A stretch of 64,000 nucleotides of DNA. It comes from Balneola sp. Lineage in GTDB: Bacteria; Bacteroidota; Rhodothermia; Balneolales; Balneolaceae. The stretch covers positions 1 through 64,000 of the forward strand of contig JANQSE010000010.1 in assembly GCA_028284195.1 (NCBI GenBank), read 5' to 3'. Positions 15,751 to 24,756 of this stretch are shown piece by piece. The stretch's first letter is position 1, and each line of letters starts with the position of its first letter. Position numbers and translations under genes: made by a program. The notes below the pieces were generated by a model. That model was not told where the DNA came from. It did no database searches and was given only the letters and a program-made list of their open reading frames with translations.

Positions 15751-16905
15751 TTAAAACATATACCCGGCTGTAAAATAAACTCCCGTTCCTTCTTCCGAGA
15801 AGCCCACGTCAATCCGCATGATGAAATCGGAAGTAAAAAAAGAACTGGTTCCACCAAGTCCACCAGAATACTTCAGATCATTGAAAACAGTGTTAAATGA
15901 ATCGCCATTGGAATAGGTGCGGCCTACATCAAAAAATAAAGTGCCTCCAAATTCGCCTTTGATAGGTTTGATCTTAAATAACCAGGTTCGTAATTCTGTG
16001 TTAAGTAGAATTACATTGTCGTCCATAAATCGCCGCGAAGGATAACCACGCAGAGATTCTTCATCTCCGGCATGGGCCAGTTTCCAGTAAGGAACCTCTC
16101 CCGAAGTATTTTTGGCAAAAACCCGGTTTGCCCATGTAATCTCCCGGATCAAAAAGAAGGAAAGATACTGCCGTGCTTCTGCTTTAAACACGAGTGTGTT
16201 GTAACTACTTCCATACCAGGTTTGCCCGATTTCGATAGAGCTTTCTGCATAGTTCCCTCTGGTGGGGCGAAATTCGCTGTTACGGTTTTCCCAGATAAAA
16301 CCCGTTCCTATATGAACAGTTCTGCCGCCTTGTTCGCCTAGTGGTTCTTGTTGAGATATTAGGCTGTTAGCATCATTATCCCATGGGGTTTCATAGTCGA
16401 AATTTAATATAGCGAGTATATCCAAAGAATTTTTATGGCCTGCCCGCACTGGGATTCGAAGTTCAGAGTTAAGGCCAAACGAAAAAGACTGAAATGTGAA
16501 CAGATCTGTAGATGCATTAAAAGAATCATTGATCTTTCCATATGAGCCAACTCCATAAAAAGAATCTTGAAAAAACCGGGAGATATAGAATTGATTTTTA
16601 AATCGTAGGCCTCGCCCAAAAGCATAGGGTTTGTCATGTTCTATGAGAGCAGAAGCAAGCCCTTTGGTAGAGGCGATAGCTGCTATCCGGGTAAAGGAGT
16701 AAAAAGGTTGGGTATGTTGTTTGTAATGAAATTTTTGAAGCAGCCCACCAGCCAGGAAGCCAAAATCAGAATTGAATGAAAGTGCAGGAAGAAATGCTGT
16801 TTTAATGGAATCAGTAACTACCACATTCTGTGAAGCAACAGCATTCGAAAAAAAAAGGAGCAGTACAACCGCTCCTTTAAAAATGTTTAAAAAACTCCTG
16901 ATCAC
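15751..16905 (-). CDS. Omp85/BamA-like outer-membrane barrel protein (surface antigen D15 type)
   Basis: 384-residue outer-membrane protein: signal peptide (about 1-25, VVLLLFFSNAVASQ) followed by an amphipathic barrel. Features typical of the bacterial surface antigen family are GTGFIWENRNSEFRPTRGNYAE, the lid-loop-like KLAHAGDEESLRGYPSRRF, where RGYP corresponds to the conserved (V/I)RG(F/Y) motif, and a C-terminal strand ending in aromatic F. No POTRA domains fit in this length, so it is a barrel-only member rather than BamA itself. Its ATG directly follows the stop codon of the NhaD-like antiporter gene, implying translational coupling. Confidence 0.85.
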   Translation of the reverse strand: MIRSFLNIFKGAVVLLLFFSNAVASQNVVVTDSIKTAFLPALSFNSDFGFLAGGLLQKFHYKQHTQPFYSFTRIAAIASTKGLASALIEHDKPYAFGRGLRFKNQFYISRFFQDSFYGVGSYGKINDSFNASTDLFTFQSFSFGLNSELRIPVRAGHKNSLDILAILNFDYETPWDNDANSLISQQEPLGEQGGRTVHIGTGFIWENRNSEFRPTRGNYAESSIEIGQTWYGSSYNTLVFKAEARQYLSFFLIREITWANRVFAKNTSGEVPYWKLAHAGDEESLRGYPSRRFMDDNVILLNTELRTWLFKIKPIKGEFGGTLFFDVGRTYSNGDSFNTVFNDLKYSGGLGGTSSFFTSDFIMRIDVGFSEEGTGVYFTAGYMF

Positions 16906-18345
16906 TTAAATAAATATAAAGGTAACGAGTAAATAAATTGGTACTAATATACCAAACGACCATAATATATAAGCACCAAAGCTTGGCATATCTACACCGC
17001 TTTGTTCTGCAATGGATTTTACCATAAAGTTAGGTGCGTTACCAATATAGGTGAGTGCTCCAAAGAATACAGCACCCGAAGAAATGGCGATTAATGTTGA
17101 GCTCATCTCTGTCATAAGTACTTCGGCATTTCCACCGGCGGCATTAAAGAATACCAGGTAAGTTGGAGCATTATCCAGGAACGCAGAAAGCATACCTGTA
17201 ATCCAGAAAAACATTTCGTTAATTGGATCACCATTCTCACCAAATACGGCATCATTTACGAATTGTAATGCACCTTCGCCATTATTAGCGGCTTTAAGCA
17301 TAGCAATTGGAGCAATGATGGTGATAAAGATTCCCGCGAATAGCTTTCCTACTTCCTGGATCGGGAACCAGTTAAACCCGTTGGCCGCCCGGCTTTCTTT
17401 GGAAGTGAAATGCCAACTTGCCCATGCAAGTAATAACAGAGCGACATCACGAATTAGATTTTCGTACGTAACATGCACGTGAAAGATCTCAAGCTCACCA
17501 ATATGTACCAGGCCGGAGAACAGAACGGCTCCAACAACGCCTAAAAGCAACAGCAGGTTAAACCCGCCTTCTATACCAAGTGGTTCAGAGCCGTCATCCT
17601 GTGGAGGGGTATTGGTTTCTTTTTTATACAGAGCTTTATCCCAGAAATAGTAAAGCACTAAAAGGATTGCAGCTACAAAGGCCATTTCCCAGAACAAATT
17701 TGTAGTGGTCCAGAAGAAATCAACACCTTGTAAGAACCCAAGAAAAAGCGGCGGATCGCCCAGAGGTGTTAATGAACCACCAACATTGGCAACAAGAAAA
17801 ATAAAGAATACCACCATATGTACTTTTCTCTCTCTCCAGGCATTGGCACGCAGCATTGGCCGTATTAAAAGCATGGCAGCGCCGGTAGTTCCCATCCAGC
17901 TAGCCAAAATAGTTCCAAGAAGCAGCAATCCTGTATTAACTTCCGGCGTTCCTTTTAGATATCCTTTGATCCGAACGCCGCCGGAAACTGTGAATAATGC
18001 TAACAACAAAATAATGAATGGAAAATACTCCAACAGATAAGCATGAAGCACTTCATACAAAGTAGCATTGAACCCGAATGTAATAATCATTGGAACTAGC
18101 AGACAAAAAGCCCATACTGCCGATATCTTTCCAAAATGATGGTGCCAGAAATCTTCTGCAAAAAGAGGAAAAAGTGCAATGGAAAGCAAAATGCCGGCAA
18201 AGGGGATGGTCCATAACAGGCTTAAGTTACTGCCATCGATTCCATGGCCTGCGCCCTCAGCGGCAAATGTGAGAGAGGAGAAAAGAAGAACAAAAAGGGG
18301 AGCCGCCAGGTATTTAGCTTTTTTCAGTACGTTTTTTAAGTTCAC
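16906..18345 (-). CDS. NhaD-like Na+/H+ antiporter (ion transporter superfamily)
   Basis: Inner-membrane antiporter of the CitMHS/ArsB/NhaD superfamily, with about 12 hydrophobic segments. Family-like blocks are visible: VANVGGSLTPLGDPPLFLGFLQGV, NAPTYLVFFNAAGG and a C-terminal GALTYIGNAPNFMVKSIAE. The two GN/D-P hairpin-like repeats are typical of this fold. I chose the GTG at 18345 (479 aa, VNLKNVLKKAKYLAAPLF) because the upstream ATG at 18405 adds 20 residues unlike a leader. It is transcribed towards, and touches, the Omp85-like gene. It lies between nuoK and nuoL, whose products are evolutionarily related to Na+/H+ antiporters of a different (Mrp) family. Whether it uses Na+ cannot be told from sequence alone. 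Confidence 0.85.
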   Translation of the reverse strand: MNLKNVLKKAKYLAAPLFVLLFSSLTFAAEGAGHGIDGSNLSLLWTIPFAGILLSIALFPLFAEDFWHHHFGKISAVWAFCLLVPMIITFGFNATLYEVLHAYLLEYFPFIILLLALFTVSGGVRIKGYLKGTPEVNTGLLLLGTILASWMGTTGAAMLLIRPMLRANAWRERKVHMVVFFIFLVANVGGSLTPLGDPPLFLGFLQGVDFFWTTTNLFWEMAFVAAILLVLYYFWDKALYKKETNTPPQDDGSEPLGIEGGFNLLLLLGVVGAVLFSGLVHIGELEIFHVHVTYENLIRDVALLLLAWASWHFTSKESRAANGFNWFPIQEVGKLFAGIFITIIAPIAMLKAANNGEGALQFVNDAVFGENGDPINEMFFWITGMLSAFLDNAPTYLVFFNAAGGNAEVLMTEMSSTLIAISSGAVFFGALTYIGNAPNFMVKSIAEQSGVDMPSFGAYILWSFGILVPIYLLVTFIFI

Positions 18346-18493
18346 GAGCAATAATTTGTTTTGAAATTTTATGGTGCCAAAATAAAAGATGATAGAACAC
18401 TTCAAAAGAATAACTAATTCTTATTCAAAAAATCTGTGTTAAAATATTGTAAAGCACCTTGCAGAATGATGCAGATTTTACCCGAAAATACAC

Positions 18494-18523
18494 TTTACCT
18501 TCCTGTACTTTTTTGTATCTTTG
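18494..18523 (+). promoter_or_regulatory. Candidate nuoLMN promoter
   Basis: TATCTTTG at 18516-18523 is a perfect TAnnTTTG -7 box, in the context TTGTATCTTTGCC. A weaker -33 TTTA lies at 18494-18497 with an 18-nt spacer. nuoL starts at 18578. The string TGTATCTTT recurs upstream of relBE and of the gene at 49086. Confidence 0.45.
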
Positions 18524-18577
18524 CCAACCGTTTTTGCTAACTACGGTCTTTTGGGTGTTAATTTTAAAATAAGTTAA

Positions 18578-20599
18578 ATGGAATCCGCTGCGGCGTTGTT
18601 TTCTCTCATTATTGCTCTCCCTCTTTTGGGTTTTCTCATTAATGGATTGGCTGGTTTATTTATAGAGAGCTACCGAAATAAAAAACAACTCATCGGTATA
18701 ATTGCAAACACAATGGTGTTCATTCCATTTGTGATTGCGGTTTATTTTTTCATAAATATGAATGCGGGCTCTGATGCACTGGTATTCAAGTTCTTTACCT
18801 GGATTAAAGCGGGGACTTTTAGCGTGGATATTGCTTACCGGGTTGACCAGCTTTCCATCATGATGACAATGGTGGTAACAGGAGTTGGTTTCCTTATCCA
18901 TCTTTACTCAATGGGGTACATGTCTCACGATGGGGGGTACTGGAAATTCTTTGCTTACCTGAATTTGTTCATCTTTGCGATGCTGAACCTTGTTCTTGGA
19001 AACAATCTTCTTTTGCTGTTCCTGGGCTGGGAAGGGGTAGGTGTTTGTTCGTATTTGTTGATCGGTTTCTGGTACACAGATATGGCAAAATCAGATGCTG
19101 CCAAAAAAGCTTTTATTTACAACCGGATTGGTGATTTTGCGTTTTTGATTGCCATGTTCATGATCTTCGAGAGTGTGGGCAGTTTAAATTTTGATGTAAT
19201 TTTAGGAAACCTTACTGCAATCCCTGAAGGCTATAAGGTAGCCATTGGTTTATTGATGTTTGTGGGGGCCACAGGTAAAAGTGCTCAAATTCCGCTATTT
19301 GTTTGGTTACCTGATGCGATGGCCGGCCCAACCCCGGTTTCTGCACTTATCCATGCGGCAACCATGGTAACCTCAGGGATTTACCTGATCTCAAGAATGT
19401 CGCCGATGTATGTAATGGTTCCTGAAGTAATGATTGTGATTTCAGTAATTGGAGCTCTTACGGCAATTGTTGCCGCAACTATTGCGATTACTCAGAACGA
19501 CATCAAAGGCGTGCTTGCTTACTCCACGGTTTCGCAGCTTGGCTATATGTTTTTGGCTTTGGGCGCAGGTGGCTTTACCGCTGCTATGTTCCATGTGGTA
19601 ACTCATGCGTTTTTCAAAGCTTGTTTATTCCTTGGTTCCGGATCAGTAATCCATGCCATGGAGCATGTGGAGCATGGGCTGCATAAAGAAGGGAAAGATG
19701 TTCACTTTGATCCTCAGGATATGCGGTTTATGGGCGGATTGAAGAAATACATGCCTTCCACATATAAAACATTTTTGATCGCAACGGTAGCTATTGCAGG
19801 TATTCCGCCATTGGCTGGTTTCTTTTCTAAAGATGAAGTTCTCGCGATGACTATGAACGCCGGTTTTGTTGAAGGAGGAAGCTGGATTTATATAATGCTA
19901 TGGGGAGTTGGAATTATCACCGCATTCCTGACGGCATTCTACATGTTCCGGTTAACATTGACAACTTTTCATGGGTCGTTTAAACTACCATCCAAGATTA
20001 AAGAAGCAGTGGGAGCTGAGAAATTTCTTCATGAGAACCCGTGGAATATGACCACTCCGCTTTGGGTATTGGCAGTTCTTGCAGTAGTTGGTGGATTCCT
20101 TGGAGTTCCGAACTTCATTGTAGAAACATTTACTCACGAACCGGCGCACATTAATTTGCTGCATAATTGGCTGTACAAAGTAAATGCGGATTATAGTATT
20201 GTTATGAGCCATGCTTTGGAATGGGGGTTAATGGCAGTTTCAATATTGATAGCAGCTTCCGGTGTTTGGCTTGCGTTCCGAATGTACAACAACGATCAGC
20301 AGGAAGAATCGGATGCTAACATTGCTGAACGTTTTGGCGGGCTTTATGCCACCTGGAAAGACAAGTACAACCTGGACGATGTGTATGAAGGTTTGGTAGC
20401 CAATCCTACTGTTCGCTTTTCAGATAGAGTATTGGCTGTATTTGATATGAAAGTAGTGGATGGATTTGTAAACACAATTGCTGGAACAGTGAAGTTGTTT
20501 GGAAGCCTGTTCAGGTATTTACAAACCGGTGTGGTTTCGAGCTATGCACTCGCTTTTGTAATTGGGGTGGTAATCATCCTGTATTTAATGATTATGTAA
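18578..20599 (+). CDS. nuoL: NADH-quinone oxidoreductase subunit L
   Basis: Largest antiporter-like proton-pumping subunit of the complex I membrane arm. 673 residues with about 16 hydrophobic segments. Diagnostic pieces: FLGWEGVGVCSYLLIGFWY (TM5 Glu), GDFAFLIAMFMIFE, MAGPTPVSALIHAATMVTSGIYL (TM7 region with conserved Lys/His network), AYSTVSQLGYMFLALG, HAFFKACLFLGSGSVIHAMEH, and a C-terminal lateral-helix/TM16 part. It begins a nuoL-nuoM-phhB-nuoN cluster with gaps of 16, 1 and 9 bp. Confidence 0.97.
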   Translation: MESAAALFSLIIALPLLGFLINGLAGLFIESYRNKKQLIGIIANTMVFIPFVIAVYFFINMNAGSDALVFKFFTWIKAGTFSVDIAYRVDQLSIMMTMVVTGVGFLIHLYSMGYMSHDGGYWKFFAYLNLFIFAMLNLVLGNNLLLLFLGWEGVGVCSYLLIGFWYTDMAKSDAAKKAFIYNRIGDFAFLIAMFMIFESVGSLNFDVILGNLTAIPEGYKVAIGLLMFVGATGKSAQIPLFVWLPDAMAGPTPVSALIHAATMVTSGIYLISRMSPMYVMVPEVMIVISVIGALTAIVAATIAITQNDIKGVLAYSTVSQLGYMFLALGAGGFTAAMFHVVTHAFFKACLFLGSGSVIHAMEHVEHGLHKEGKDVHFDPQDMRFMGGLKKYMPSTYKTFLIATVAIAGIPPLAGFFSKDEVLAMTMNAGFVEGGSWIYIMLWGVGIITAFLTAFYMFRLTLTTFHGSFKLPSKIKEAVGAEKFLHENPWNMTTPLWVLAVLAVVGGFLGVPNFIVETFTHEPAHINLLHNWLYKVNADYSIVMSHALEWGLMAVSILIAASGVWLAFRMYNNDQQEESDANIAERFGGLYATWKDKYNLDDVYEGLVANPTVRFSDRVLAVFDMKVVDGFVNTIAGTVKLFGSLFRYLQTGVVSSYALAFVIGVVIILYLMIM

Positions 20600-20615
20600 T
20601 TGTTCGGTTAGCTTG

Positions 20616-22232
20616 ATGGAAACACTTTTAAATATCACCATTTATCTTCCACTTCTAGGCATCCCTCTTATTTTGCTGTCAAAGAATGAGAACATGAAGA
20701 AGTGGATTGCCCTGATTGTTACTGTGGCCACATTTCTGCTCTCTCTTCCTCTCATGTTTAATTTCGATGTGATCAATTCCGGAGCGGCCCAGTATCTCAC
20801 AGAAGGTGGCAGAATTACAGACAATCTTGATATCAAATACCTGGTAGGCCTTGATGGGTTAAGTTTGCTGCTTTTTATGCTAACTACTTTTATGGCTCCG
20901 ATAGTAATCATTTCTTCGTGGAACTCGGTTGCAAAGCATTTAAGCGGCTATCTGTCGATGTTGCTTCTTCTTCAAACAGCTTCTTTGGGAGTGTTCGCAT
21001 CGCTTGACCTGCTGGTGTTTTACGTGTTCTTTGAACTTTCGCTAATTCCTATGTATTTCCTTATCGGAATCTGGGGAGGATCGGATCGAATTCGGGCAAC
21101 CATCAAGTTTTTTATCTACACCTTGGTTGGTTCACTCATCATGTTGGTTGGCTTAATTTATGTTGGATACGATGCCGGATCGATGATGCCCGGAACCAGC
21201 TTTACACTTGACTGGAGATTTTTATCAAGCGAAGCTTATCAGATCGGATTGGTTGAGCAAACATATCTTTTTATGGCATTTGCGCTGGCGTTCTGCATAA
21301 AAGTGCCACTATTCCCATTCCATACATGGCTGCCTTATGCGCATACCGAGGCACCAACCGCAGGTTCTGTGGTTCTTGCTGCTATTATGTTGAAGATGGG
21401 AACGTATGGGTTGTTAAGGGTTTGTATGCCGTTATTCCCGAACGCATTTATGGAATTCGCTCCGTATATGGCAACGCTTGCTGTAATTGGAATTATTTAT
21501 GGGGCATTGGTTGCTATGGTTCAGAAAGATGTGAAAAAGCTGGTGGCGTATTCTTCAGTAAGTCACCTCGGTTTTGTAGTGCTGGGAATTTTTGCTTTAA
21601 ATACGGTAGCTGTTCAGGGTGCAATAATCCAAATGGTAAATCACGGATTATCAACCGGAGCGTTATTCCTTATTGTTGGAATGATTTACGACCGCCGCCA
21701 TACCAGGATGATCAAAGACTTTGGTGGAATTGCAAAGCAGCTTCCGATCTTTACAGTAATGTTTATGATTGCCACGCTGGCTTCTATTGGGCTGCCGGGG
21801 TTGAATGGTTTTGTAGGCGAGTTTTTGATCCTGAACGGTTCGTTTTTCTCCGAACTTTATGACAATAAGATATTCGCTATTCTTGCTGCTTCTGGTGTGA
21901 TTCTTGCGGCGGTTTATATGCTATGGATGTTCCAACGGGTAATGTTTGGCCCGCTCGAAAATGAAGAGAATAAAAAACTTGTTGACCTGAATGCCCGCGA
22001 GATCGGCCTTTTGGTTCCATTGATGATCTTCATGTTCTGGATTGGAGTTCACCCGGTAGATTTTACCAAGTATTCTGAAAATCAGGTTACCGAGTTGATT
22101 ATTACCTCCAAAGAAAAAGGCATAGCTGTGCTGGAAACATCGAAGACTGAAGACTTGCCGGAATGGGCATCTTTTTTCTATGGATTAAATGAAGCAGAAA
22201 AATCAGGATCTTTAATGGTTTCAACTAAGTAG
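20616..22232 (+). CDS. nuoM: NADH-quinone oxidoreductase subunit M
   Basis: Second antiporter-like proton-translocating subunit. 538 residues from the ATG at 20616; an adjacent TTG one codon earlier is less likely. Seen: DGLSLLLFMLTTFMAPIVI, FFELSLIPMYFLIGIWGG (TM5 Glu), KVPLFPFHTWLPYAHTEAPTAGSVVLA, AYSSVSHLGFVVLGIFALN and QMVNHGLSTGALFLIVGMIYDR. The order and spacing with nuoL are canonical. Its stop is one base before the next start (phhB). Confidence 0.97.
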   Translation: METLLNITIYLPLLGIPLILLSKNENMKKWIALIVTVATFLLSLPLMFNFDVINSGAAQYLTEGGRITDNLDIKYLVGLDGLSLLLFMLTTFMAPIVIISSWNSVAKHLSGYLSMLLLLQTASLGVFASLDLLVFYVFFELSLIPMYFLIGIWGGSDRIRATIKFFIYTLVGSLIMLVGLIYVGYDAGSMMPGTSFTLDWRFLSSEAYQIGLVEQTYLFMAFALAFCIKVPLFPFHTWLPYAHTEAPTAGSVVLAAIMLKMGTYGLLRVCMPLFPNAFMEFAPYMATLAVIGIIYGALVAMVQKDVKKLVAYSSVSHLGFVVLGIFALNTVAVQGAIIQMVNHGLSTGALFLIVGMIYDRRHTRMIKDFGGIAKQLPIFTVMFMIATLASIGLPGLNGFVGEFLILNGSFFSELYDNKIFAILAASGVILAAVYMLWMFQRVMFGPLENEENKKLVDLNAREIGLLVPLMIFMFWIGVHPVDFTKYSENQVTELIITSKEKGIAVLETSKTEDLPEWASFFYGLNEAEKSGSLMVSTK

Positions 22233-22233
22233 T

Positions 22234-22515
22234 ATGGAACCACTTTCGGAACAGGAAATACATTCTGCGTTAACATCCTTAAGTGGATGGGGGTTTGATG
22301 ATGACAAGCTGTGGAAAGAATTTCAGTTTGGGGATTTTAAAGAAGCATTAGCATTTATTGTTCGGGTTGGCGTGGAAGCAGAACTGCAAACACACCATCC
22401 AAGAATTTTTAATGTGTACAATACGGTAACGATTGGCCTGCAAACACACGATGCAGGAAACAAAGTCACGCAAAATGATATTGATCTTGCAAAGGCGATT
22501 GAAGCTATTATTTAA
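22234..22515 (+). CDS. 4a-hydroxytetrahydrobiopterin (pterin-4a-carbinolamine) dehydratase
   Basis: 93-residue PCD/DCoH-like enzyme that dehydrates 4a-hydroxytetrahydropterin so that it can be recycled after aromatic amino acid hydroxylation; in many bacteria it is linked to pterin-dependent or molybdopterin pathways. The PCD signature is complete: two consecutive His in ELQTHHPRIFNVYNTVTI (active-site H-H-P, then Y), a His in GLQTHDAGNK and a following Asp. It sits between nuoM and nuoN with 1-bp and 9-bp gaps, which ties its translation to complex I although no biochemical link is known to me. PTPS and folE2 genes for pterin synthesis occur at 41.7-43.1 kb. Confidence 0.93.
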   Translation: MEPLSEQEIHSALTSLSGWGFDDDKLWKEFQFGDFKEALAFIVRVGVEAELQTHHPRIFNVYNTVTIGLQTHDAGNKVTQNDIDLAKAIEAII

Positions 22516-22524
22516 AAAACGAAC

Positions 22525-23955
22525 ATGGATTATTTAGGCGATTTACAAGCATTTTTACCCGGCGTTATCACTGCAGCAGCGGGGCTTCTTGTAATTACTA
22601 TTGAAGCACTGAAAAGCGGCCACAAATCGGTATTCTGGATTACGGCACTTTCGGTATTAGCAGCATCATTTTTTGCTATTCAGGATTTAGGAATGCCGAT
22701 GAAGGAAGCTTTTTCAGGGATGTTGGTGTATGGTGGCACGGCTGCTTTCGGGAATGTAATTATTCTTGTTGGTACGCTTTTCTGTGTGTTTTTGTCTAGC
22801 GATTACTTAGAAAGGATTGAGCATAATTACAGCGAAGTATATGCCATGATGCTGTTTGCTACTTCGGGTATGCTTTGCCTTGCAGGTGCTAATGATCTGA
22901 TCTCTCTGTTTCTTGGGCTGGAAACCATGTCTATTTGTTTATATGTGCTGGCAGGCTTAATCAAAAATGAAAAAGAAGGAGCAGAAGGAGCATTAAAATA
23001 TTTTTTACTTGGTGCATTCTCTACCGGGTTTTTATTGTATGGGGCAGCATTGCTCTACGGAGCAACCGGAACCACGAGTATTCTGGGAATAGGAGCCGCT
23101 GCGAGTAGTGATCTTCTTTTTGTAGCCGGAGCTGCATTACTATTAATTGGATTCTTGTTCAAGATATCAGCAGTTCCTTTCCATATGTGGACACCGGATG
23201 TATATCAGGCTACGCCAACCACACTTACGGCCTATATGGCAACGGCTTCAAAAGCGGCTACGTTTATGGCGATGATCCTGGTTCTTTCCCGTGCACTTCC
23301 TGCTGTGGAAGGGTTAGATTGGCAAGTGGTATTATCGATTGTAGCAATCATCACGATGATCTTTGGAAACATCATTGCATTGGTTCAGGATAACATCAAG
23401 CGAATGCTTGCCTACTCAAGTATTGCACATGCCGGGTATGCATTGGTTGGGTTATCTGCCGGAACACCAGAAGGGTACAGCTCAGTAGCATTTTATTTGT
23501 TTGCTTACACAATTATGAATGTTGGGGCATTTGGTGTTGTAGCATATTATGAGAGAAATAAAGGCTTAGATTTTTCGGATGTAACAAATCTTGCCGGGCT
23601 TGGTTTCCAAAAGCCGCTTATGGGAGTAATGATGTCGCTGTTCTTATTCTCGCTGGCAGGCATTCCGCCATTCGTGGGGTTTGTGGGAAAATACTATGTA
23701 TTCGCAGCAGCCATTAACGCAAACATGATTCCACTCGCTATTGCGGGTGTGCTTGCAAGTGCAGCCAGTGTGTATTACTACCTCAGAGTGATGGTGTATC
23801 TGTACTTCCGCGAGGCTTACAAAGAAATCGAACTCTTCGATCCAGCCCTTTTGTATAAAGGAGCTTTGATTATCCTTGCTGTACTTACCGTGTATTATGG
23901 AATTGAGCCGGTTTTGCCAACCACCGGGTTGATGGATATTCTTTCTTCTTTTTAA
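22525..23955 (+). CDS. nuoN: NADH-quinone oxidoreductase subunit N
   Basis: Third antiporter-like complex I subunit. 476 residues, about 14 hydrophobic segments. Diagnostic: LISLFLGLETMSICLYVLAGL (TM5 Glu), EGALKYFLLGAFSTGFLLYGAALLYG, KISAVPFHMWTPDVYQATPTTLTAYMATASKAA, and NIKRMLAYSSIAHAGYALVGL. It is the last gene of the nuoLM-phhB-nuoN cluster. No clear T-tailed terminator follows; a 305-bp intergenic region with REP-like palindromes begins after it. Confidence 0.97.
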   Translation: MDYLGDLQAFLPGVITAAAGLLVITIEALKSGHKSVFWITALSVLAASFFAIQDLGMPMKEAFSGMLVYGGTAAFGNVIILVGTLFCVFLSSDYLERIEHNYSEVYAMMLFATSGMLCLAGANDLISLFLGLETMSICLYVLAGLIKNEKEGAEGALKYFLLGAFSTGFLLYGAALLYGATGTTSILGIGAAASSDLLFVAGAALLLIGFLFKISAVPFHMWTPDVYQATPTTLTAYMATASKAATFMAMILVLSRALPAVEGLDWQVVLSIVAIITMIFGNIIALVQDNIKRMLAYSSIAHAGYALVGLSAGTPEGYSSVAFYLFAYTIMNVGAFGVVAYYERNKGLDFSDVTNLAGLGFQKPLMGVMMSLFLFSLAGIPPFVGFVGKYYVFAAAINANMIPLAIAGVLASAASVYYYLRVMVYLYFREAYKEIELFDPALLYKGALIILAVLTVYYGIEPVLPTTGLMDILSSF

Positions 23956-24054
23956 TTGCTGATCAAGTGATCTAAAGTATGTAGTGTCATTTTTGTTTAC
24001 TGAAGGCAGTTTCCTTAAGATATCTCAAGTCTGCAGCTTAAGAGTGAGAGTAAA

Positions 24055-24080
24055 GCAAGTTTGTAACTTGCATTGCAAGC
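24055..24080. repeat. REP-like palindromes in the nuoN-relB intergenic region (23956-24260)
   Basis: GCAAGTT-TGT-AACTTGC (24055-24071) overlaps a second palindrome CTTGC-ATT-GCAAG (24068-24080), followed by another GCAAG copy. Such clustered short palindromes in a gene-free stretch resemble REP/BIME elements, and could also act as a factor-independent transcript end for nuoN although no T-run follows. The rest of the 305-bp gap holds one copy of a direct repeat and the relBE promoter. I see no gene in it beyond a 36-codon frame at 24136 without family resemblance. Confidence 0.4.
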
Positions 24081-24123
24081 AAGGGTTGCTATAAAGATTA
24101 AGACAGGCCTGATCAGAGTGGAT

Positions 24124-24153
24124 GAAATGTTAATATGAATGAGTTAATTGAAG
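24124..24153 (+). repeat. Left copy of imperfect direct repeat flanking relBE
   Basis: 30 nt beginning GAAATGTTAATATGAATG. It matches 24757-24785 at about 25 positions, with an identical 14-nt core ATATGAATGAGTTA. The two copies bracket the toxin-antitoxin genes about 630 bp apart, as expected for a duplicated target or recombination junction. Confidence 0.55.
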
Positions 24154-24215
24154 CGGTTATAGATACATTTCATCCTCACCAACAAGATTTTAATTTTTCT
24201 TGCATACGAAAAATG

Positions 24216-24240
24216 TATCTTTGTCGTACTTGTATGACAA
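24216..24240 (+). promoter_or_regulatory. Candidate relBE promoter and overlapping operator
   Basis: TATCTTTG at 24216-24223 matches TAnnTTTG. It overlaps a 20-bp imperfect dyad (24221-24240, half-sites TTGTCGTAC and GTATGACAA, 8 of 9 matching). A second inverted pair, ATAC/GTAT, lies at 24204-24218. A dyad at the transcription start fits autorepression by a ribbon-helix-helix antitoxin. No good -33 box is seen at the expected 20-nt spacing. Confidence 0.5.
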
Positions 24241-24260
24241 GCTAACCAAATCCCTGAATT

Positions 24261-24476
24261 ATGCCCATTACTGTACGCTTAGGAGACTCCGTAGAAAAGC
24301 GGTTGGATGAGCTTGCCAAACTCACCGGACGCACCAAAACCTACTACATCCGTCAGGCCTTGGAAGAAAAACTGGACGAGTTGGAAGATTTGTATGTGGC
24401 CGAACAACGGCTTGAACAACCAGAACAACGCTGGAGCCTGGAGCAGTTAGAGCAGGGCGATGATCTGGAAGGTTGA
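24261..24476 (+). CDS. Ribbon-helix-helix antitoxin (RelB/DinJ-like)
   Basis: 71-residue antitoxin. The N-terminal strand [36 protein letters not shown] is a ribbon-helix-helix DNA-binding motif of the RelB/CopG type. The acidic C-terminal half ([30 protein letters not shown]) would wrap and neutralise the toxin. It overlaps the toxin gene by 17 bp, the usual TA coupling. By hand count the first 99 bases are about 52% G+C, visibly higher than the flanking genes, which suggests recent acquisition. Confidence 0.88.
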   Translation: MPITVRLGDSVEKRLDELAKLTGRTKTYYIRQALEEKLDELEDLYVAEQRLEQPEQRWSLEQLEQGDDLEG

Positions 24477-24732
24477 ATTTGATAACCGGGCACGTAAGGA
24501 ATTGCGTAAGCTCGACAAACAAACCCAAGACCGTATTCTGAAATGGCTGCGAGAAAGCCTGGCCACCGAAAAAGACCCAAGAAGAGTAGGTAAACCTCTA
24601 AAGGGACACATGAAAGGGTTGTGGCGGTATCGGGTTGGGGAATACCGGATCATTAGCCAGATACAAGATGAGCGCATTCTCATTCTGGTTGTTCGGATCG
24701 GTCATCGTAGAGATATTTACGGAAACAAGTAG
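24460..24732 (+). CDS. RelE/ParE-superfamily toxin
   Basis: 90-residue basic protein with the RelE fold pattern: [28 protein letters not shown] (N-terminal strand and helices), [25 protein letters not shown], and C-terminal strand [18 protein letters not shown]. The R-x-G-x-Y-R core and the terminal His/Arg/Tyr (HRRDIY) match the RelE ribosome-dependent mRNA interferase type rather than gyrase-poisoning ParE, though these cannot be fully separated by eye. All expected elements are intact, so the module is probably active. Confidence 0.88.
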   Translation: MIWKVEFDNRARKELRKLDKQTQDRILKWLRESLATEKDPRRVGKPLKGHMKGLWRYRVGEYRIISQIQDERILILVVRIGHRRDIYGNK

Positions 24733-24756
24733 CCACACCTGTGGCCTGCGCGGGGT

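Noticed and set aside
21326-21862. 178-residue open frame on the plus strand inside nuoM
   Set aside because: It is an out-of-frame shadow of nuoM with no homology-like features and unusual Cys/Tyr/Trp composition.
24136-24246. 36-codon frame starting MNELIEAVIDTFHP upstream of relB
   Set aside because: It overlaps the relBE promoter and the direct repeat. The start is shared with the other repeat copy but the following residues are unrelated, so it looks fortuitous.
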